A stretch of DNA of 50,489 bases from Streptomyces sp. Isolate_45 (GTDB lineage Bacteria > Actinomycetota > Actinomycetes > Streptomycetales > Streptomycetaceae), in contig NZ_JANFAK020000052.1 in the NCBI RefSeq assembly GCF_024721315.2, positions 1 to 50,489 of the forward strand, written 5' to 3'. Position numbers and translations under genes: made by a program. The notes under the pieces are model-generated. The model had not been told where the DNA came from. It saw only the letters and a program-made list of their open reading frames with translations, and made no database searches. Of the stretch, positions 39,796 to 48,937 are shown one piece after another. Position 1 is the first letter of the stretch, and the number at the start of each line of letters is the position of its first letter.

Positions 39796-39810
39796 GAGTT
39801 CCCCTCCATT

Positions 39811-39833
39811 ATTCTCGTACATGGTACGAGAAT
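39811..39833. promoter_or_regulatory. TetR-type operator, 10-bp perfect arms
   Basis: ATTCTCGTAC-ATG-GTACGAGAAT, 15 bp before the hydrolase start and 60 bp before the TetR gene. Near-certain binding site for the divergently encoded TetR protein. Confidence 0.85.
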
Positions 39834-39893
39834 AGAGGATGCTTGGATGGGACCGACAGGAGCCGCAGCCGAAAAGGAAGGAACACCAGCACC

Positions 39894-40613
39894 GTGACCG
39901 CAGAGGGCGCACCCGGCGCCGCCGACGGAGTCGACCCCGGACACCTGTGGCTGAGCCCCGAAAAGCCCCGCAGGGGACGCAGGCCCGCCTTCACCCGCGA
40001 GGCGATCACGGCGGCGGCCGTCACCCTGGCGGACGCCGAAGGCATCGACGCCGTCACCATGCGCCGGGTCGCGGCCGAGGTCGGCGCCGGCGTCATGTCG
40101 CTGTACAGCTACGCCCCCGACAAGGAGACCCTGCTCGACCTGATGGCCGACCGGGTCAACGCCGAACTGCCCGCCCCGGAGCCGCCGAGCGGCGACTGGC
40201 GCGCCGACCTGAAGGCCATCGCCCACCTCCAGCGCGCGCTGATGCTCCGTCACCCCTGGCTGCCCGCAGCCCTGCACGGCCGCCGCTCACTCGGCCCCCA
40301 CGCCCTCACCTTCCTGGAACACGCCCTCGCCGCGCTGCGCCCCACCGGGCTCGACGCGACGGCGCGACTGGAAGTCTTCGCCCAGCTCACCGGATTCGTG
40401 TCCGGACACGTCGCGCACGAACTCGCGCAGGAGGCCGCGGCGGCCTCGCCCGACCGGATGGCGGCCGAAGCCCGCTACCTGGCCGCCGTCGCGGCCGACG
40501 GCCACCACCCGGAACTGGCCGAGGTCCTGAACGCGCCCGCCCGGCCCGTCACCCCCGGAGCCACGTTCGAACGGTTCCTGAACCGACTGGTCGACGGCCT
40601 CGACACCGACTGA
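39894..40613 (+). CDS. TetR-family transcriptional regulator
   Basis: 239 residues from GTG 39894, chosen because AGGAAGGAA lies upstream; a TTG at 39843 would add 17 residues. HTH: FTREAITAAAVTLADAEGIDAVTMRRVAAEVGAGVMSLYSYAPDKETLLDLMADRV. The C-terminal domain is of the tetracycline-repressor-C-like type (LMLRHPWLPAALHGRRSLGPHALTFLEHALAAL). It most likely represses the divergent CocE-type hydrolase and itself through the operator at 39811-39833. Confidence 0.93.
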   Translation: MTAEGAPGAADGVDPGHLWLSPEKPRRGRRPAFTREAITAAAVTLADAEGIDAVTMRRVAAEVGAGVMSLYSYAPDKETLLDLMADRVNAELPAPEPPSGDWRADLKAIAHLQRALMLRHPWLPAALHGRRSLGPHALTFLEHALAALRPTGLDATARLEVFAQLTGFVSGHVAHELAQEAAAASPDRMAAEARYLAAVAADGHHPELAEVLNAPARPVTPGATFERFLNRLVDGLDTD

Positions 40614-40675
40614 TCCGCCGCCCGGGGGACGCACCGCCGGCGCCGCGCCGCCCGCGGTGTGAGTACCTTTCGTGC

Positions 40676-41905
40676 ATGCAGATCGAGGGTCCGCGGCAGC
40701 GGGGACACGTGCTTCTCGTGGCGGGCGACGCCGCCGTGCGCCGACGGGCCGTCCAGGTCGCGCCGAGCGCCAACCTGGCGGCGCTGGGAGTGGTCCCCGT
40801 CGCCGGGCTGCTGAACAGCGACGCCCCCGGCGACACCACCTACCTCGACGGGGTCCGCGACCCGAACACCGTCCTGACGCGGCTGCGCACGGCCGCGGCG
40901 ACCCCGGGCCCGCTGTTCGTCTACCTGTCCGGCCGGCTGACCGTCGATCGCCGCGCGCACCGGCTCCACCTCGCCCTGGCGGGCACGACCAGCGCCTCCG
41001 TCCGCTGGACGGCCCTGCCCTGGGACTGGCTCGGCGGCGAACTGCGCGACCGCCCGCCCGGGTTGACCACGCTGCTCCTCGACCTCGTGGCGGACAGGGC
41101 GGCCTGGCCGCTGCTCCAGGAGTACGGTGGCCCGCCCGAGACCCCCACCGCCGACGTGTACGGCGTGGTCCGCCCGCCCGGATCCGTCGGCGGCGGCAAC
41201 ACGGTGAGCAGCTACACGCGGCACTGGATCGACCAGCTCCACAGCAACCCCACCCGCCCGGACCACCTGCGCCTGCACGCCCTCGCCGTGGGCGCCGCCG
41301 CGCTCCCGCCGGGCTCCCTCGTCCTGCCGACCGCCCGCGCGCTCGGCACGCGCCCCCGACCGGTCGGGCCCCCCGCAGCCGGGGCGCACGCCACCGGCCC
41401 GGCACAGGGGTTCCCCGTACCGGCCCCGGAGCCGTCACGGGCGGCCGATGTCCCCGTACCCGAGCGGGATCCGCGCGCCCACATCCACGCCCTGGCCACC
41501 TCCGGGCGGCACCCGGAGGCGGCCGACCTCGCGCGGGCGTGGGAACAACACGTCCTGCGGACCCGCGGATCGACCTCCGACGAGGCCCTCGAATGGCTGG
41601 AGATCCGCGCCGACCTCGCCCGGATGGCCGACGACTTCCCGCTCGCCACCCGGCTGTGGATCACCGCGGGCCGCACCCGCCTGGCCCGGCAGCCCGCCGA
41701 CGCCCCCGAGGTCCGGGCCGCCGCGACCGGAGCGCTCCACTGCTGGACCCGCCTCAAGGATCCGGACACGGCGACACGAGCGGGACTCGAACTCCTCGAC
41801 CTCCTGCGCTCCCTGCCGCACCCGAACCCCGACCACCTGCGTCTCGCGGAGCAGCGGATGGAGCTCCTGAACCGGGCGCCGAGCCCTACGGCGGCGGGCG
41901 GTTGA
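40676..41905 (+). CDS. Degenerate caspase-like domain protein with helical-repeat C-terminus
   Basis: 409 residues, ATG 40676. Residues 1-190 have a caspase-like outline: RGHVLLVAGD start, a PLFVYLSGRLTVD strand at 78-90 where active caspases read YxSGHG, and TTLLLDLVADRAA at about 131-143 where active ones have LDxCxSG. Both the His and the Cys are missing, so it should be catalytically dead. Residues 220-270 are Pro/Ala-rich linker, and 280-409 are TPR-like helices (HIHALATSGRHPEAADLARAWEQHVL, EWLEIRADLARMADDFPLATRLWITAG). Probably a scaffold or sensor. Caspase fold is my reading of the pattern, not certain. A P450 gene follows. Confidence 0.6.
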   Translation: MQIEGPRQRGHVLLVAGDAAVRRRAVQVAPSANLAALGVVPVAGLLNSDAPGDTTYLDGVRDPNTVLTRLRTAAATPGPLFVYLSGRLTVDRRAHRLHLALAGTTSASVRWTALPWDWLGGELRDRPPGLTTLLLDLVADRAAWPLLQEYGGPPETPTADVYGVVRPPGSVGGGNTVSSYTRHWIDQLHSNPTRPDHLRLHALAVGAAALPPGSLVLPTARALGTRPRPVGPPAAGAHATGPAQGFPVPAPEPSRAADVPVPERDPRAHIHALATSGRHPEAADLARAWEQHVLRTRGSTSDEALEWLEIRADLARMADDFPLATRLWITAGRTRLARQPADAPEVRAAATGALHCWTRLKDPDTATRAGLELLDLLRSLPHPNPDHLRLAEQRMELLNRAPSPTAAGG

Positions 41906-42050
41906 CCCCCGCCGGGGCGAAGCCCGCGCTGGTCAGGTGGAGGGGAACGACGACAACAGGGTGAGCGACAGGCGCAACCGCGCCGTGGCTACTGTGGGAA
42001 TGCCGCGCGGTCGCGCAGGCATCGGCACGCATTCGATTCAGGGGGAATGG

Positions 42051-43259
42051 ATGTCATCCCAGCCCACGGTCGTCGACCTGCTGGATCTCAGTCCGGACTT
42101 CGTCCGCGACCCCTACCCGGTCTACGCGAGCCTGCGCCGACGCGGGCCGGTCCACCACGTCAGCACACCCGACGGAAGGGACATGTGGCTGGTCGTCGGA
42201 CACGACGCCTGTCGCACCGCCTTCACCGACCCGCGGCTGAGCCGTGACTGGCGCGGGTCCGGGAACATCAGCCAGATCATCAACACCGGCCAGGACCAGC
42301 CGGGCCTCGCCCACATGCTGATGTCCGACCCGCCGGACCACACCCGGCTGCGCCGCCTGGTGGCACGGGAGTTCACGACCCGCCGCATCGAGGCCCTCGC
42401 GCCGCGCATCCAGCAGGTGGCCGACGAACTGCTCGACGCCATGGAGGCGAACGAGCACCGCGGAGCCGACCTGGTGCAGGCCTTCGCCTTCCCGCTGCCG
42501 ATGACCGTCATGTGCGAGCTGCTCGGCGTCCCCGAACTGGACCGCGGCGCGTTCGGCACGTGGTCCAACGAAATGGTCGCCCGCACCAGCCCCGAGGCCG
42601 AGGCGGCCGCCTACGAGGAGATGCCCCGCTACCTGGTCTCCCTCATCGACGCCAAGCGCGCCGCGCCCGGGGACGACCTGCTCAGCGGGCTCATCCACAC
42701 CGTCGACGAGGGCGGGGACAGCCTTTCGCCGGACGAGCTCATCGGGATGAGCCTGCTCCTGCTGATCGCCGGACACGAGACCACGGTCCACATGATCGGC
42801 AACGGCATGCGGGCCCTGTTCGCCCACCCCGACCAGCTCGCCGACCTCCGCGCCGACACCGGCCTGTTGGACGGCGCGATCGAGGAGATGCTCCGCTACG
42901 ACGGCCCGGTCGAGACGTGCACCGAACGGCTCGCCCTGCAGGACGTGGAGATGGGCGGGGTCGTGATCCCCGCCGGCTCCGCCGTCCTCATCGCCATGGC
43001 CGACGCCGACCGCGACCCCGCGCGCTTCCGGGAGCCGGACCGGTTCGACATCCACCGCGACGCCCGCGGTCACATCGCCTTCGGGCACGGGCTGCACCAC
43101 TGTCTGGGCGCCCCACTGGCCCGGATGGAGGGCCGCATCGCGCTGCGCTCCCTGCTGGAGCGCTTCCCGGGGCTCACCCGTGACGCCGACGCGACCGAGC
43201 CGGAGTGGCTGCGCGGCATGCTTCTCAGGGGAGTCCGGGAGCTGCCCGTCCGCTGGTGA
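42051..43259 (+). CDS. Cytochrome P450 (CYP107-like)
   Basis: 402 residues from ATG 42051 with GGGGG upstream. DPPDHTRLRRLV (C-helix), AGHETT with Glu243 and Thr244 (I-helix oxygen activation), EEMLR (ExxR) and FGHGLHHCLGAPLARME with haem ligand Cys351. All conserved residues are normal. Soluble class I bacterial P450 needing ferredoxin; none is encoded nearby. Substrate unknown. It may be transcribed with the preceding caspase-like gene, although 145 bp separate them. Confidence 0.95.
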   Translation: MSSQPTVVDLLDLSPDFVRDPYPVYASLRRRGPVHHVSTPDGRDMWLVVGHDACRTAFTDPRLSRDWRGSGNISQIINTGQDQPGLAHMLMSDPPDHTRLRRLVAREFTTRRIEALAPRIQQVADELLDAMEANEHRGADLVQAFAFPLPMTVMCELLGVPELDRGAFGTWSNEMVARTSPEAEAAAYEEMPRYLVSLIDAKRAAPGDDLLSGLIHTVDEGGDSLSPDELIGMSLLLLIAGHETTVHMIGNGMRALFAHPDQLADLRADTGLLDGAIEEMLRYDGPVETCTERLALQDVEMGGVVIPAGSAVLIAMADADRDPARFREPDRFDIHRDARGHIAFGHGLHHCLGAPLARMEGRIALRSLLERFPGLTRDADATEPEWLRGMLLRGVRELPVRW

Positions 43260-43322
43260 ACCGGGCTCCCGAGTCGGCCGGTCGGGGCGGGTGCGCCTGC
43301 CGGCCCGCGTCGGGCCCCGGCG

Positions 43323-43907
43323 TCAGCCGCTCGGCTTCGCGCGCACGTGCATTCGTTCCCCCTGCCGCCCGAACAGGCTGAGGACCTCCACGGGCCGCCC
43401 GTCCGCGCTGCTGAACCAGTGGGGGAGCCGGGTGTCGAACTCGGCGGCCTCGCCGGGCCCGAGGATCAGGTCGTGCTCGGCCAGGACGAGCCGCAGCCGA
43501 CCGTCGAGCACGTACAACCACTCGTAGCCCTCGTGCGTACGCAGCTCCGGTTCGCTTCCCCGGTCGGGGATCAGCATCTTGTACGCCTGGAGCGGGCCCG
43601 GGGTGCGGGTCAGCGGAACGACCGTCCCGCCGTGCGGCAGCGGGCGGGGCGTCAGCCGCACCCGGGGATCACCGACCTCCGGGGCGCCGACCAGGTCGTC
43701 CAGCGGAACGTGGTAAGCGGAGGCGAGCGGGAGCAGCAGCTCCAGACTCGGGCGCCGCTGACCGGACTCCAGCCGGGACAGCGTGCTCTTGGAGATGCCC
43801 GTCTCCTCGGAGAGGGCGGCCAGGGTGAGGCCGCGCTGGGTGCGCAGCCGCCGGAGCCTGGGGGCGACCTCGTCGAGGACCGCTCGGTAGGGGGTTGGGG
43901 TGTCCAT
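43323..43907 (-). CDS. XRE-family regulator with cupin domain
   Basis: 194 residues, ATG 43907. N-terminal HTH APRLRRLRTQRGLTLAALSEETGISKSTLSRLESGQRRPSLELL, then a cupin domain with LRTHEGYEWLYVLDGRLRLVLAEHDLILGPGEAAEFDTRLPHWF; His, Glu and second His are candidate ligands. Such regulators sense small molecules through the cupin. Divergent from a SAM-dependent methyltransferase gene that is its likely target. Confidence 0.93.
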   Translation of the reverse strand: MDTPTPYRAVLDEVAPRLRRLRTQRGLTLAALSEETGISKSTLSRLESGQRRPSLELLLPLASAYHVPLDDLVGAPEVGDPRVRLTPRPLPHGGTVVPLTRTPGPLQAYKMLIPDRGSEPELRTHEGYEWLYVLDGRLRLVLAEHDLILGPGEAAEFDTRLPHWFSSADGRPVEVLSLFGRQGERMHVRAKPSG

Positions 43908-43935
43908 GAGGGCATTTCACTCCGCCGTCCCGGAA

Positions 43936-43955
43936 ACGGCAACAATATTTGCCGT
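43936..43955. promoter_or_regulatory. Inverted repeat ACGGCAA-N6-TTGCCGT
   Basis: Perfect 7-bp arms with an AT-rich centre, between the divergent XRE-cupin and methyltransferase genes. Probable operator of the XRE-cupin protein. Confidence 0.65.
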
Positions 43956-43985
43956 CGGGATGCGGAGGGGTGCAGGCTCCCGCCC

Positions 43986-44948
43986 ATGAGCACCCACAGC
44001 GCTTCCGGACCCACCCACCGGCACGGCCACGGCGCCGGTCACGCCGCCCCCCACGGCCAGGGGCAAGCCCACGGCCACGGCCACGACCACGGTACCGACA
44101 TCGACTGGGCGGCCATGGCAACCCAACTGGAGACCAACGGGGAGATCCAGCTCCCGGTCCTGCGCGGCACGGCGGCCCGCCTCGGGGAGCTGCTCGCCGG
44201 CGCGGGGACGCGGGTCCGGCGCGTCCTGGACGTCGGCAGCGGGCCCGGCGTGATGACCTGCGTCCTCGCCGAAGCCTTCCCGGAGGCCGAGGTCGTCGCC
44301 GTGGACGCCACCCCCGCCCTGCTCGACCACACGCTGGCCCGCGCCGAGCGGCTCGGTCTCGACGGGCGGGTCACCGTCCGGCACGCGGAACTGCCCGAGG
44401 GCCTCGACGGCCTCGGCGCCGCCGACCTGATCTGGAGCAGCAAGGCCGTCCACCACCTCGGGGACCAGCAGGCGGCGCTCGACGGGCTCGCGGCCCTGCT
44501 GCGGCCCGGCGGCGTGCTCGCCGTCGCGGAGGCCGGGCTGCCGATGCGGTTCCTGCCCCGCGACATCGGCCTGGGCGCACCGGGACTCCAGGCCCGTCTC
44601 GACGCCGCCCTGGAGTACTGGTTCGACGTCATGCGGGCCGAACTGCCCGGCAGCGCCTCCCTGATCGAGGACTGGCCGGCGATGCTCGGCCGCGCAGGCC
44701 TCGGCCCGGTGGGCGCCTTCACCACCCTGCTCGACCTCCCGGCCCCGCTGGGGGAACCGGCCCGCGCCTTCCTCCAGGACCACCTGAGCCGGCTGCGGGA
44801 GAAGATGACCGACTCCCTGGACGCGGAGGACGGCAAGACCCTCGCCGTCCTGACCGACCCCGGGTCGGAGGCCGGCATCCTGCGCCGCCCCGATGCCTTC
44901 CTGCTGTCCGCCGGCACGGTCTTCACCGGGGTGCGCCCGGCCCACTGA
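43986..44948 (+). CDS. Class I SAM-dependent methyltransferase with His-rich N-terminus
   Basis: 320 residues, ATG 43986. Residues 10-36 are very rich in His and Gly (THRHGHGAGHAAPHGQGQAHG then HGHDHG), a likely metal-binding tail. The catalytic domain has VLDVGSGPGVMT (glycines from residue 84), VVAVDAT, and DLIWSSKAVHHL, the usual motifs I to post-III. Substrate unknown. The His-rich start and divergent XRE-cupin regulator suggest a metal- or metabolite-responsive detoxification role, which is inference. Confidence 0.9.
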   Translation: MSTHSASGPTHRHGHGAGHAAPHGQGQAHGHGHDHGTDIDWAAMATQLETNGEIQLPVLRGTAARLGELLAGAGTRVRRVLDVGSGPGVMTCVLAEAFPEAEVVAVDATPALLDHTLARAERLGLDGRVTVRHAELPEGLDGLGAADLIWSSKAVHHLGDQQAALDGLAALLRPGGVLAVAEAGLPMRFLPRDIGLGAPGLQARLDAALEYWFDVMRAELPGSASLIEDWPAMLGRAGLGPVGAFTTLLDLPAPLGEPARAFLQDHLSRLREKMTDSLDAEDGKTLAVLTDPGSEAGILRRPDAFLLSAGTVFTGVRPAH

Positions 44949-44983
44949 CCGCGACCCGGAGCGCCGCCGGCCCGGCCTGCCCG

Positions 44984-47068
44984 TCAGCCCGGTGTGGATC
45001 GCCGGACCGTGCCGATACGGGCGGCGAGGAGGGCGATGTCGTCGTCGGCGGAGGCCGGCACCAGATGGGTGATCAGCGTGTCGCACAGGTGGTCGAGCGG
45101 CTGCTCCGGTTCGGTGAGCAGCCGCGTCAGCTCGCCCAGCCGTTCGTCGATGTCGTGGTTGCGGGCCTCGACCAGCCCGTCCGTGTACAGGACCAGGAGG
45201 CTGCCCAGGGGCACGGTGAAGTCGGTCGTCGTGAAGCCGACGCCCCCGACGCCCAGGGGCACCCCGGGCGGGGTTTCGAGCAGGTAGACGGTGCCGTCGG
45301 GCTCCGCCACCGCCGGCGGCGGGTGCCCGGCCCGGGTGACGCTGCAACGACCGGTGGCCGGATCGCACTCCAGGTACAGGAAGGTGGCCAGCATCGGCTC
45401 GGCGAGGTCCGCGAGCGTCGCCTCCAGCTGGTGCAACAGGGCCGTCGGCTGCATGTCGAGGCGCGCCAGGGCGCGGACCGTGGCCGACAGCCGGCCCATG
45501 ACCGCCGCGGCGGCGATGCCGTGGCCCATGACGTCACCGATGAGGAGGGCGGCCCTCCCGCCGCTCAGCGGGAGGACGTCGTACCAGTCCCCGCCGACCT
45601 CGTTGACGTCGCTGGCGGCGAGGTAGCGGTGGGCCGTCTCGATGCCCAGGGGCGGGGAGACGTGCTGCGGCAGCATGCTGCGCTGCAGGACCACGGCCGT
45701 CTCGTGCTCGTGCCGGTACAGCCGAGCGTTGTCGATGCTGATGGCGGTCCGGGCGGCGAGCTCACCCGCCAGGGTGACGTCGTCCGACCCGAAGGGTCCC
45801 ACCGGCCGGGTGCGGTAGAAGGTGGCGACTCCGAGGACCACGTCCCGGGCCGTGAGCGGCACCATCATGAAGGAGTGCACGCCCGCCTTGAGCAGCTGCT
45901 CGGGCTTGGGGGAGTGCCGCGCCGCCGGGGCGATGGACCGCTCGTCGAACCGGGCCACCAGGAACGGCTGGCGGGCCCCGAGGGCCTGCGTGTAGGGCGC
46001 CGCCGCCGGGAAGGTGAGGGTCCTGCCGAGCGGGGCCAGGATGTTGGTGATCGCAGACCCGGTCAGCGGGGCCTTGCCCAGGCGCCGCAGGGCTACGCCC
46101 CCGGCCAGCCCCATGCCCGGCTCGTGGCCCCTCGCCAGTACGTCCAGCACGTCCACGGTGACCGCGTCGGCCAGGTGCGGGACGGCCAGGTCGGCCAGCT
46201 CCTGGGTCGTGCGCTCCAGGTCCAGGCTGGCGCCGATGCGGGCGCTGGCCTCACTGAGCAGGGCGAGCCTGCGCCGCCCGGCCTCCGCCTCGGTGTGGTC
46301 GCGCTGCTGCTCGGTGATGTCGAGGAGGGACGCGATGACGCCGATCGGCCTACCACCGGGATCCTCCACGCGCACGTACGAGCACGACCACACGTGGTCG
46401 TGCTCCGGGTCGGCCGGGGTACGGCCCGTGCGGCGACGGTCCAGCACGGGTTCGCCCGTCGCGAGGACCCGCCGCATCGCGTCCTCCATGTCGCCCGCGT
46501 TCACCTCGGGCAGCACCTCGGCCAGGCGCCGGCCGACGTGCGCGGACTCGGCCAACCCGTTCATCGCCTCCAGGGCCGGGTTGACCTGGAGGAACCGCAG
46601 CTGGGTGTCGAGGACGGCGATGCCGACCGGGGAGCGGGCGAACAGCCCGTCCCAGACGGCCGACGACCCCCGGATGCGGCGCGCGGCGTGCGCGTCGGCC
46701 GCGAACACGAGGACCGCCGAGGCGCCGTCGCGCCGGTCGGGCACGGGGCAGGCCCAGATCTCCAGCTCCAGCGGATGACCGTCGCGGTGCCACGCGGTGA
46801 CCGTCCCCATCACCCCGTGCCCACCGGCCGCCGTCTCCCACAGGGAACGGCCCAGGCTGCGGTCGGCCCCCGGATGCAGCAGATCGGCGATGTGCCGCCC
46901 CAGCACCTGGGGCGGGAGGTATCCCAGCAGGTGCTGCGCTCCCTGGTTCCAGCGCACGATCGTCCCGTCGCCGCTGGTGGCCAGCAGGGCCACCTGCAGG
47001 GCGCCGAGCCAACCGCCCGCGTCCTGGGCGGCGTGGCTGATCAGATCCGCCAGTGGCTCCTCGTGCAT
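44984..47068 (-). CDS. PAS-PAS-GAF-SpoIIE protein phosphatase (PP2C type)
   Basis: 694 residues from ATG 47068. First PAS (about 20-130, GDGTIVRWNQGAQHLLGYLPPQVLG), second PAS (about 140-255, LDTQLRFLQVNPALEAMNGL...VIASLLDITEQQ), GAF (about 280-440) and a SpoIIE/RsbU phosphatase domain (about 460-690) with VGGDWYDVLPLSGGRAALLIGDVMGHG and DDDIALLAARI. Streptomyces has many such proteins; they dephosphorylate anti-anti-sigma factors and so activate stress sigma factors after a signal at the PAS or GAF domains. No RsbW-like ATPase domain is fused here. Confidence 0.94.
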   Translation of the reverse strand: MHEEPLADLISHAAQDAGGWLGALQVALLATSGDGTIVRWNQGAQHLLGYLPPQVLGRHIADLLHPGADRSLGRSLWETAAGGHGVMGTVTAWHRDGHPLELEIWACPVPDRRDGASAVLVFAADAHAARRIRGSSAVWDGLFARSPVGIAVLDTQLRFLQVNPALEAMNGLAESAHVGRRLAEVLPEVNAGDMEDAMRRVLATGEPVLDRRRTGRTPADPEHDHVWSCSYVRVEDPGGRPIGVIASLLDITEQQRDHTEAEAGRRRLALLSEASARIGASLDLERTTQELADLAVPHLADAVTVDVLDVLARGHEPGMGLAGGVALRRLGKAPLTGSAITNILAPLGRTLTFPAAAPYTQALGARQPFLVARFDERSIAPAARHSPKPEQLLKAGVHSFMMVPLTARDVVLGVATFYRTRPVGPFGSDDVTLAGELAARTAISIDNARLYRHEHETAVVLQRSMLPQHVSPPLGIETAHRYLAASDVNEVGGDWYDVLPLSGGRAALLIGDVMGHGIAAAAVMGRLSATVRALARLDMQPTALLHQLEATLADLAEPMLATFLYLECDPATGRCSVTRAGHPPPAVAEPDGTVYLLETPPGVPLGVGGVGFTTTDFTVPLGSLLVLYTDGLVEARNHDIDERLGELTRLLTEPEQPLDHLCDTLITHLVPASADDDIALLAARIGTVRRSTPG

Positions 47069-47245
47069 TCCGTACCCGCCCTCTCGGGCAGCCTCAGCCC
47101 CGTGTCGCACCGACCCCCTTCAACGGCGTGCCGCACCCCACGGCCCGGCCGGTCGCCCGGTCCGGTTCCGCGGGCCGCGTCTCCTCCACACTCCCCATGG
47201 TCGCGCCGACGGCCGGGGAACGCCCCTCGGCCGTCGGTCCGGCGG

Positions 47246-47803
47246 TCAGGCCTGTCGGACGGCGGACACGTCGAACTCCAGCACCACCTTGTCGCCGACC
47301 AGGACGCCGCCGCCTTCGAGCGCCGCGTTCCAGGTGATCCCGTAGTCCTTGCGGCTGATCGGTACCGAGCCCTCCAGTCCGACGCGCAGGTTGCCCTGCG
47401 GGTCGGTGGCGCTGCCCTGGAACTCGAAGTCGATGTCGATCGACCGGGTGACGTCCTTGATGGTGAGGTCGCCGGTGACGCGGAAGGTGGTGTCGTCGAG
47501 CTGTGCCACCGCGGTGGACACGAAGGTGATGTTCGGGAAGGTGGGCGCGTCGAGGAAGTCGTTGGTGCGCAGGTGGCCGTCCCGCTGCTCGTTGCGGGTG
47601 TCGACGCTCGCCGTGCTGATGGTGACGGACACCGAGGACCTGGACGGATCCCCGCCGTCCAGGTGGGCCTTGCCCTCGAATTCGTCGAAGGAGCCGCGGA
47701 CCTTGGTGACCATGGCGTGCCGGGCGACGAACCCGATCCGGCTGTGGGCCGGGTCCAGCGCGTAGTCGCCCGTCAGGGACGTGAGGGAGGTGGCGGTGCT
47801 CAT
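47246..47803 (-). CDS. YceI family protein
   Basis: 185 residues, ATG 47803. GDYALDPAHSRIGFVARHAMVTKVRGSFDEFEG start, ASVDTRNEQRDGHLRTNDFLDAPTFPNITF middle and VGDKVVLEFDVSAVR end are the signature of the YceI lipocalin-like fold that binds polyisoprenoids or related lipids. No signal peptide, so cytoplasmic. Third gene, after the amidohydrolase, in a minus-strand group with a P450. Confidence 0.94.
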   Translation of the reverse strand: MSTATSLTSLTGDYALDPAHSRIGFVARHAMVTKVRGSFDEFEGKAHLDGGDPSRSSVSVTISTASVDTRNEQRDGHLRTNDFLDAPTFPNITFVSTAVAQLDDTTFRVTGDLTIKDVTRSIDIDFEFQGSATDPQGNLRVGLEGSVPISRKDYGITWNAALEGGGVLVGDKVVLEFDVSAVRQA

Positions 47804-47843
47804 GAACCGGCTCCGGAGGTTGGGGGCGGCGGGTGGACGGGCG

Positions 47844-48908
47844 TCAGACCGTGGCGAGCTGCGGGATGAGGCGCAGCGCGTTGTCGTGGTAGATCCCCCG
47901 GAGTTGCTCCGGGGTGAACGCCGGATCGGAGTCGAGGGCGGGCAACGCCAGGTCCGTGACGGTGTCGGCGGGCGCCGCCGGCCAGTCGGTGCCGAAGAGG
48001 ATCCGCTCGGCGGGCACGTGCGCGAGGAGGGTCGCCGCGCTCGCCATGGGTCCCGCCGTGTCGTAGTGGAAGCGGCCCAGGTGGTCGCGGACGGTACCCG
48101 GGTCGACGGGCGGGTCGCAGAACCGCCCGAGGGCCTGCAGGCGCGTCGCGATGTACGGCAGGAAGCCGCCCGCGTGCGGCAGGATCACCGAGATGTCCGG
48201 GAACCGGTCCAGTGTCCGCTTGCTGATCATGTTCACGGCCGCCCGGGTGGTGTCCAGCAGGAAGTCGCACATGAAGTTGGGGATCCCCGGAACGGTCGAA
48301 GGTCCCGGCGGGCCGTCCGGCAGGTTGTGCGGGTGGGTGTCGACCACCGCGCCGAACTCGTTCAGCTCCGAGAACACCCGGTCGTAGGAGGGGTCCCCCA
48401 GGTAGACGCCCCCGTAGTTGGCCGTCACGTTCACGCCGACGGCGCCGAGCTGCCCGAGTCCGCGCCGGATCGCCCACGAGGACGCGTCCTGGTCGTCGAG
48501 GAAGAGCGGGACGTAGAAGGAGAACCGTCCCGGGTGGGAGGTCGCCACCTCGATCATCGACCGCAGCGTGATGTTGATGGCCTCGCGCAACTGCGCCGAC
48601 GAGTGGTAGCGGGCGGGCAGCATGGGCTTGAGGACGGCCGTCACGATCCCCGCGCGGTCCATGAAGGCGACGGCGGCGTCGGTGTCGAGGCGCGTCCACG
48701 GCGGGAGCCGCTTCGGGTCGACCAGCTCGTGGCGCGCCGCCCACTCCAGCCACTCCGGCGCGCAGAAGTGGTGGTGCATGTCGATCTTCGACCGGTTCGT
48801 GTGGGCCGCCCCCGTACCGGGCGCGGCGACGTCCCCGGCGGGGCCGGGTCGCACGTCCGGAGCGGCTCCCAGAAGGACCGGCCCGGTGGTGCTCGCGGTT
48901 TCAGGCAT
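47844..48908 (-). CDS. Amidohydrolase family protein (ACMSD-like decarboxylase/hydrolase)
   Basis: 354 residues, ATG 48908. After a 40-residue Ala/Pro-rich lead come the metal motif IDMHHHF near residues 42-48, VDTHPHN, SVILPHAGGFLPY and LFGTDWP with the catalytic Asp. This is the ACMSD/metal-dependent hydrolase branch that decarboxylates or hydrolyses aromatic acids. It lies 29 bp after the P450 gene on the same strand, so a joint pathway on an aromatic or amino-acid derived compound is plausible. Confidence 0.88.
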   Translation of the reverse strand: MPETASTTGPVLLGAAPDVRPGPAGDVAAPGTGAAHTNRSKIDMHHHFCAPEWLEWAARHELVDPKRLPPWTRLDTDAAVAFMDRAGIVTAVLKPMLPARYHSSAQLREAINITLRSMIEVATSHPGRFSFYVPLFLDDQDASSWAIRRGLGQLGAVGVNVTANYGGVYLGDPSYDRVFSELNEFGAVVDTHPHNLPDGPPGPSTVPGIPNFMCDFLLDTTRAAVNMISKRTLDRFPDISVILPHAGGFLPYIATRLQALGRFCDPPVDPGTVRDHLGRFHYDTAGPMASAATLLAHVPAERILFGTDWPAAPADTVTDLALPALDSDPAFTPEQLRGIYHDNALRLIPQLATV

Positions 48909-48937
48909 GCCGATTCACCATCCGTTGTGGGGTCTGG

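Noticed and set aside
40676..43259. Conservon (cvn) type cluster because of the P450
   Set aside because: The roadblock, DUF742 and GTPase genes that define conservons are missing.
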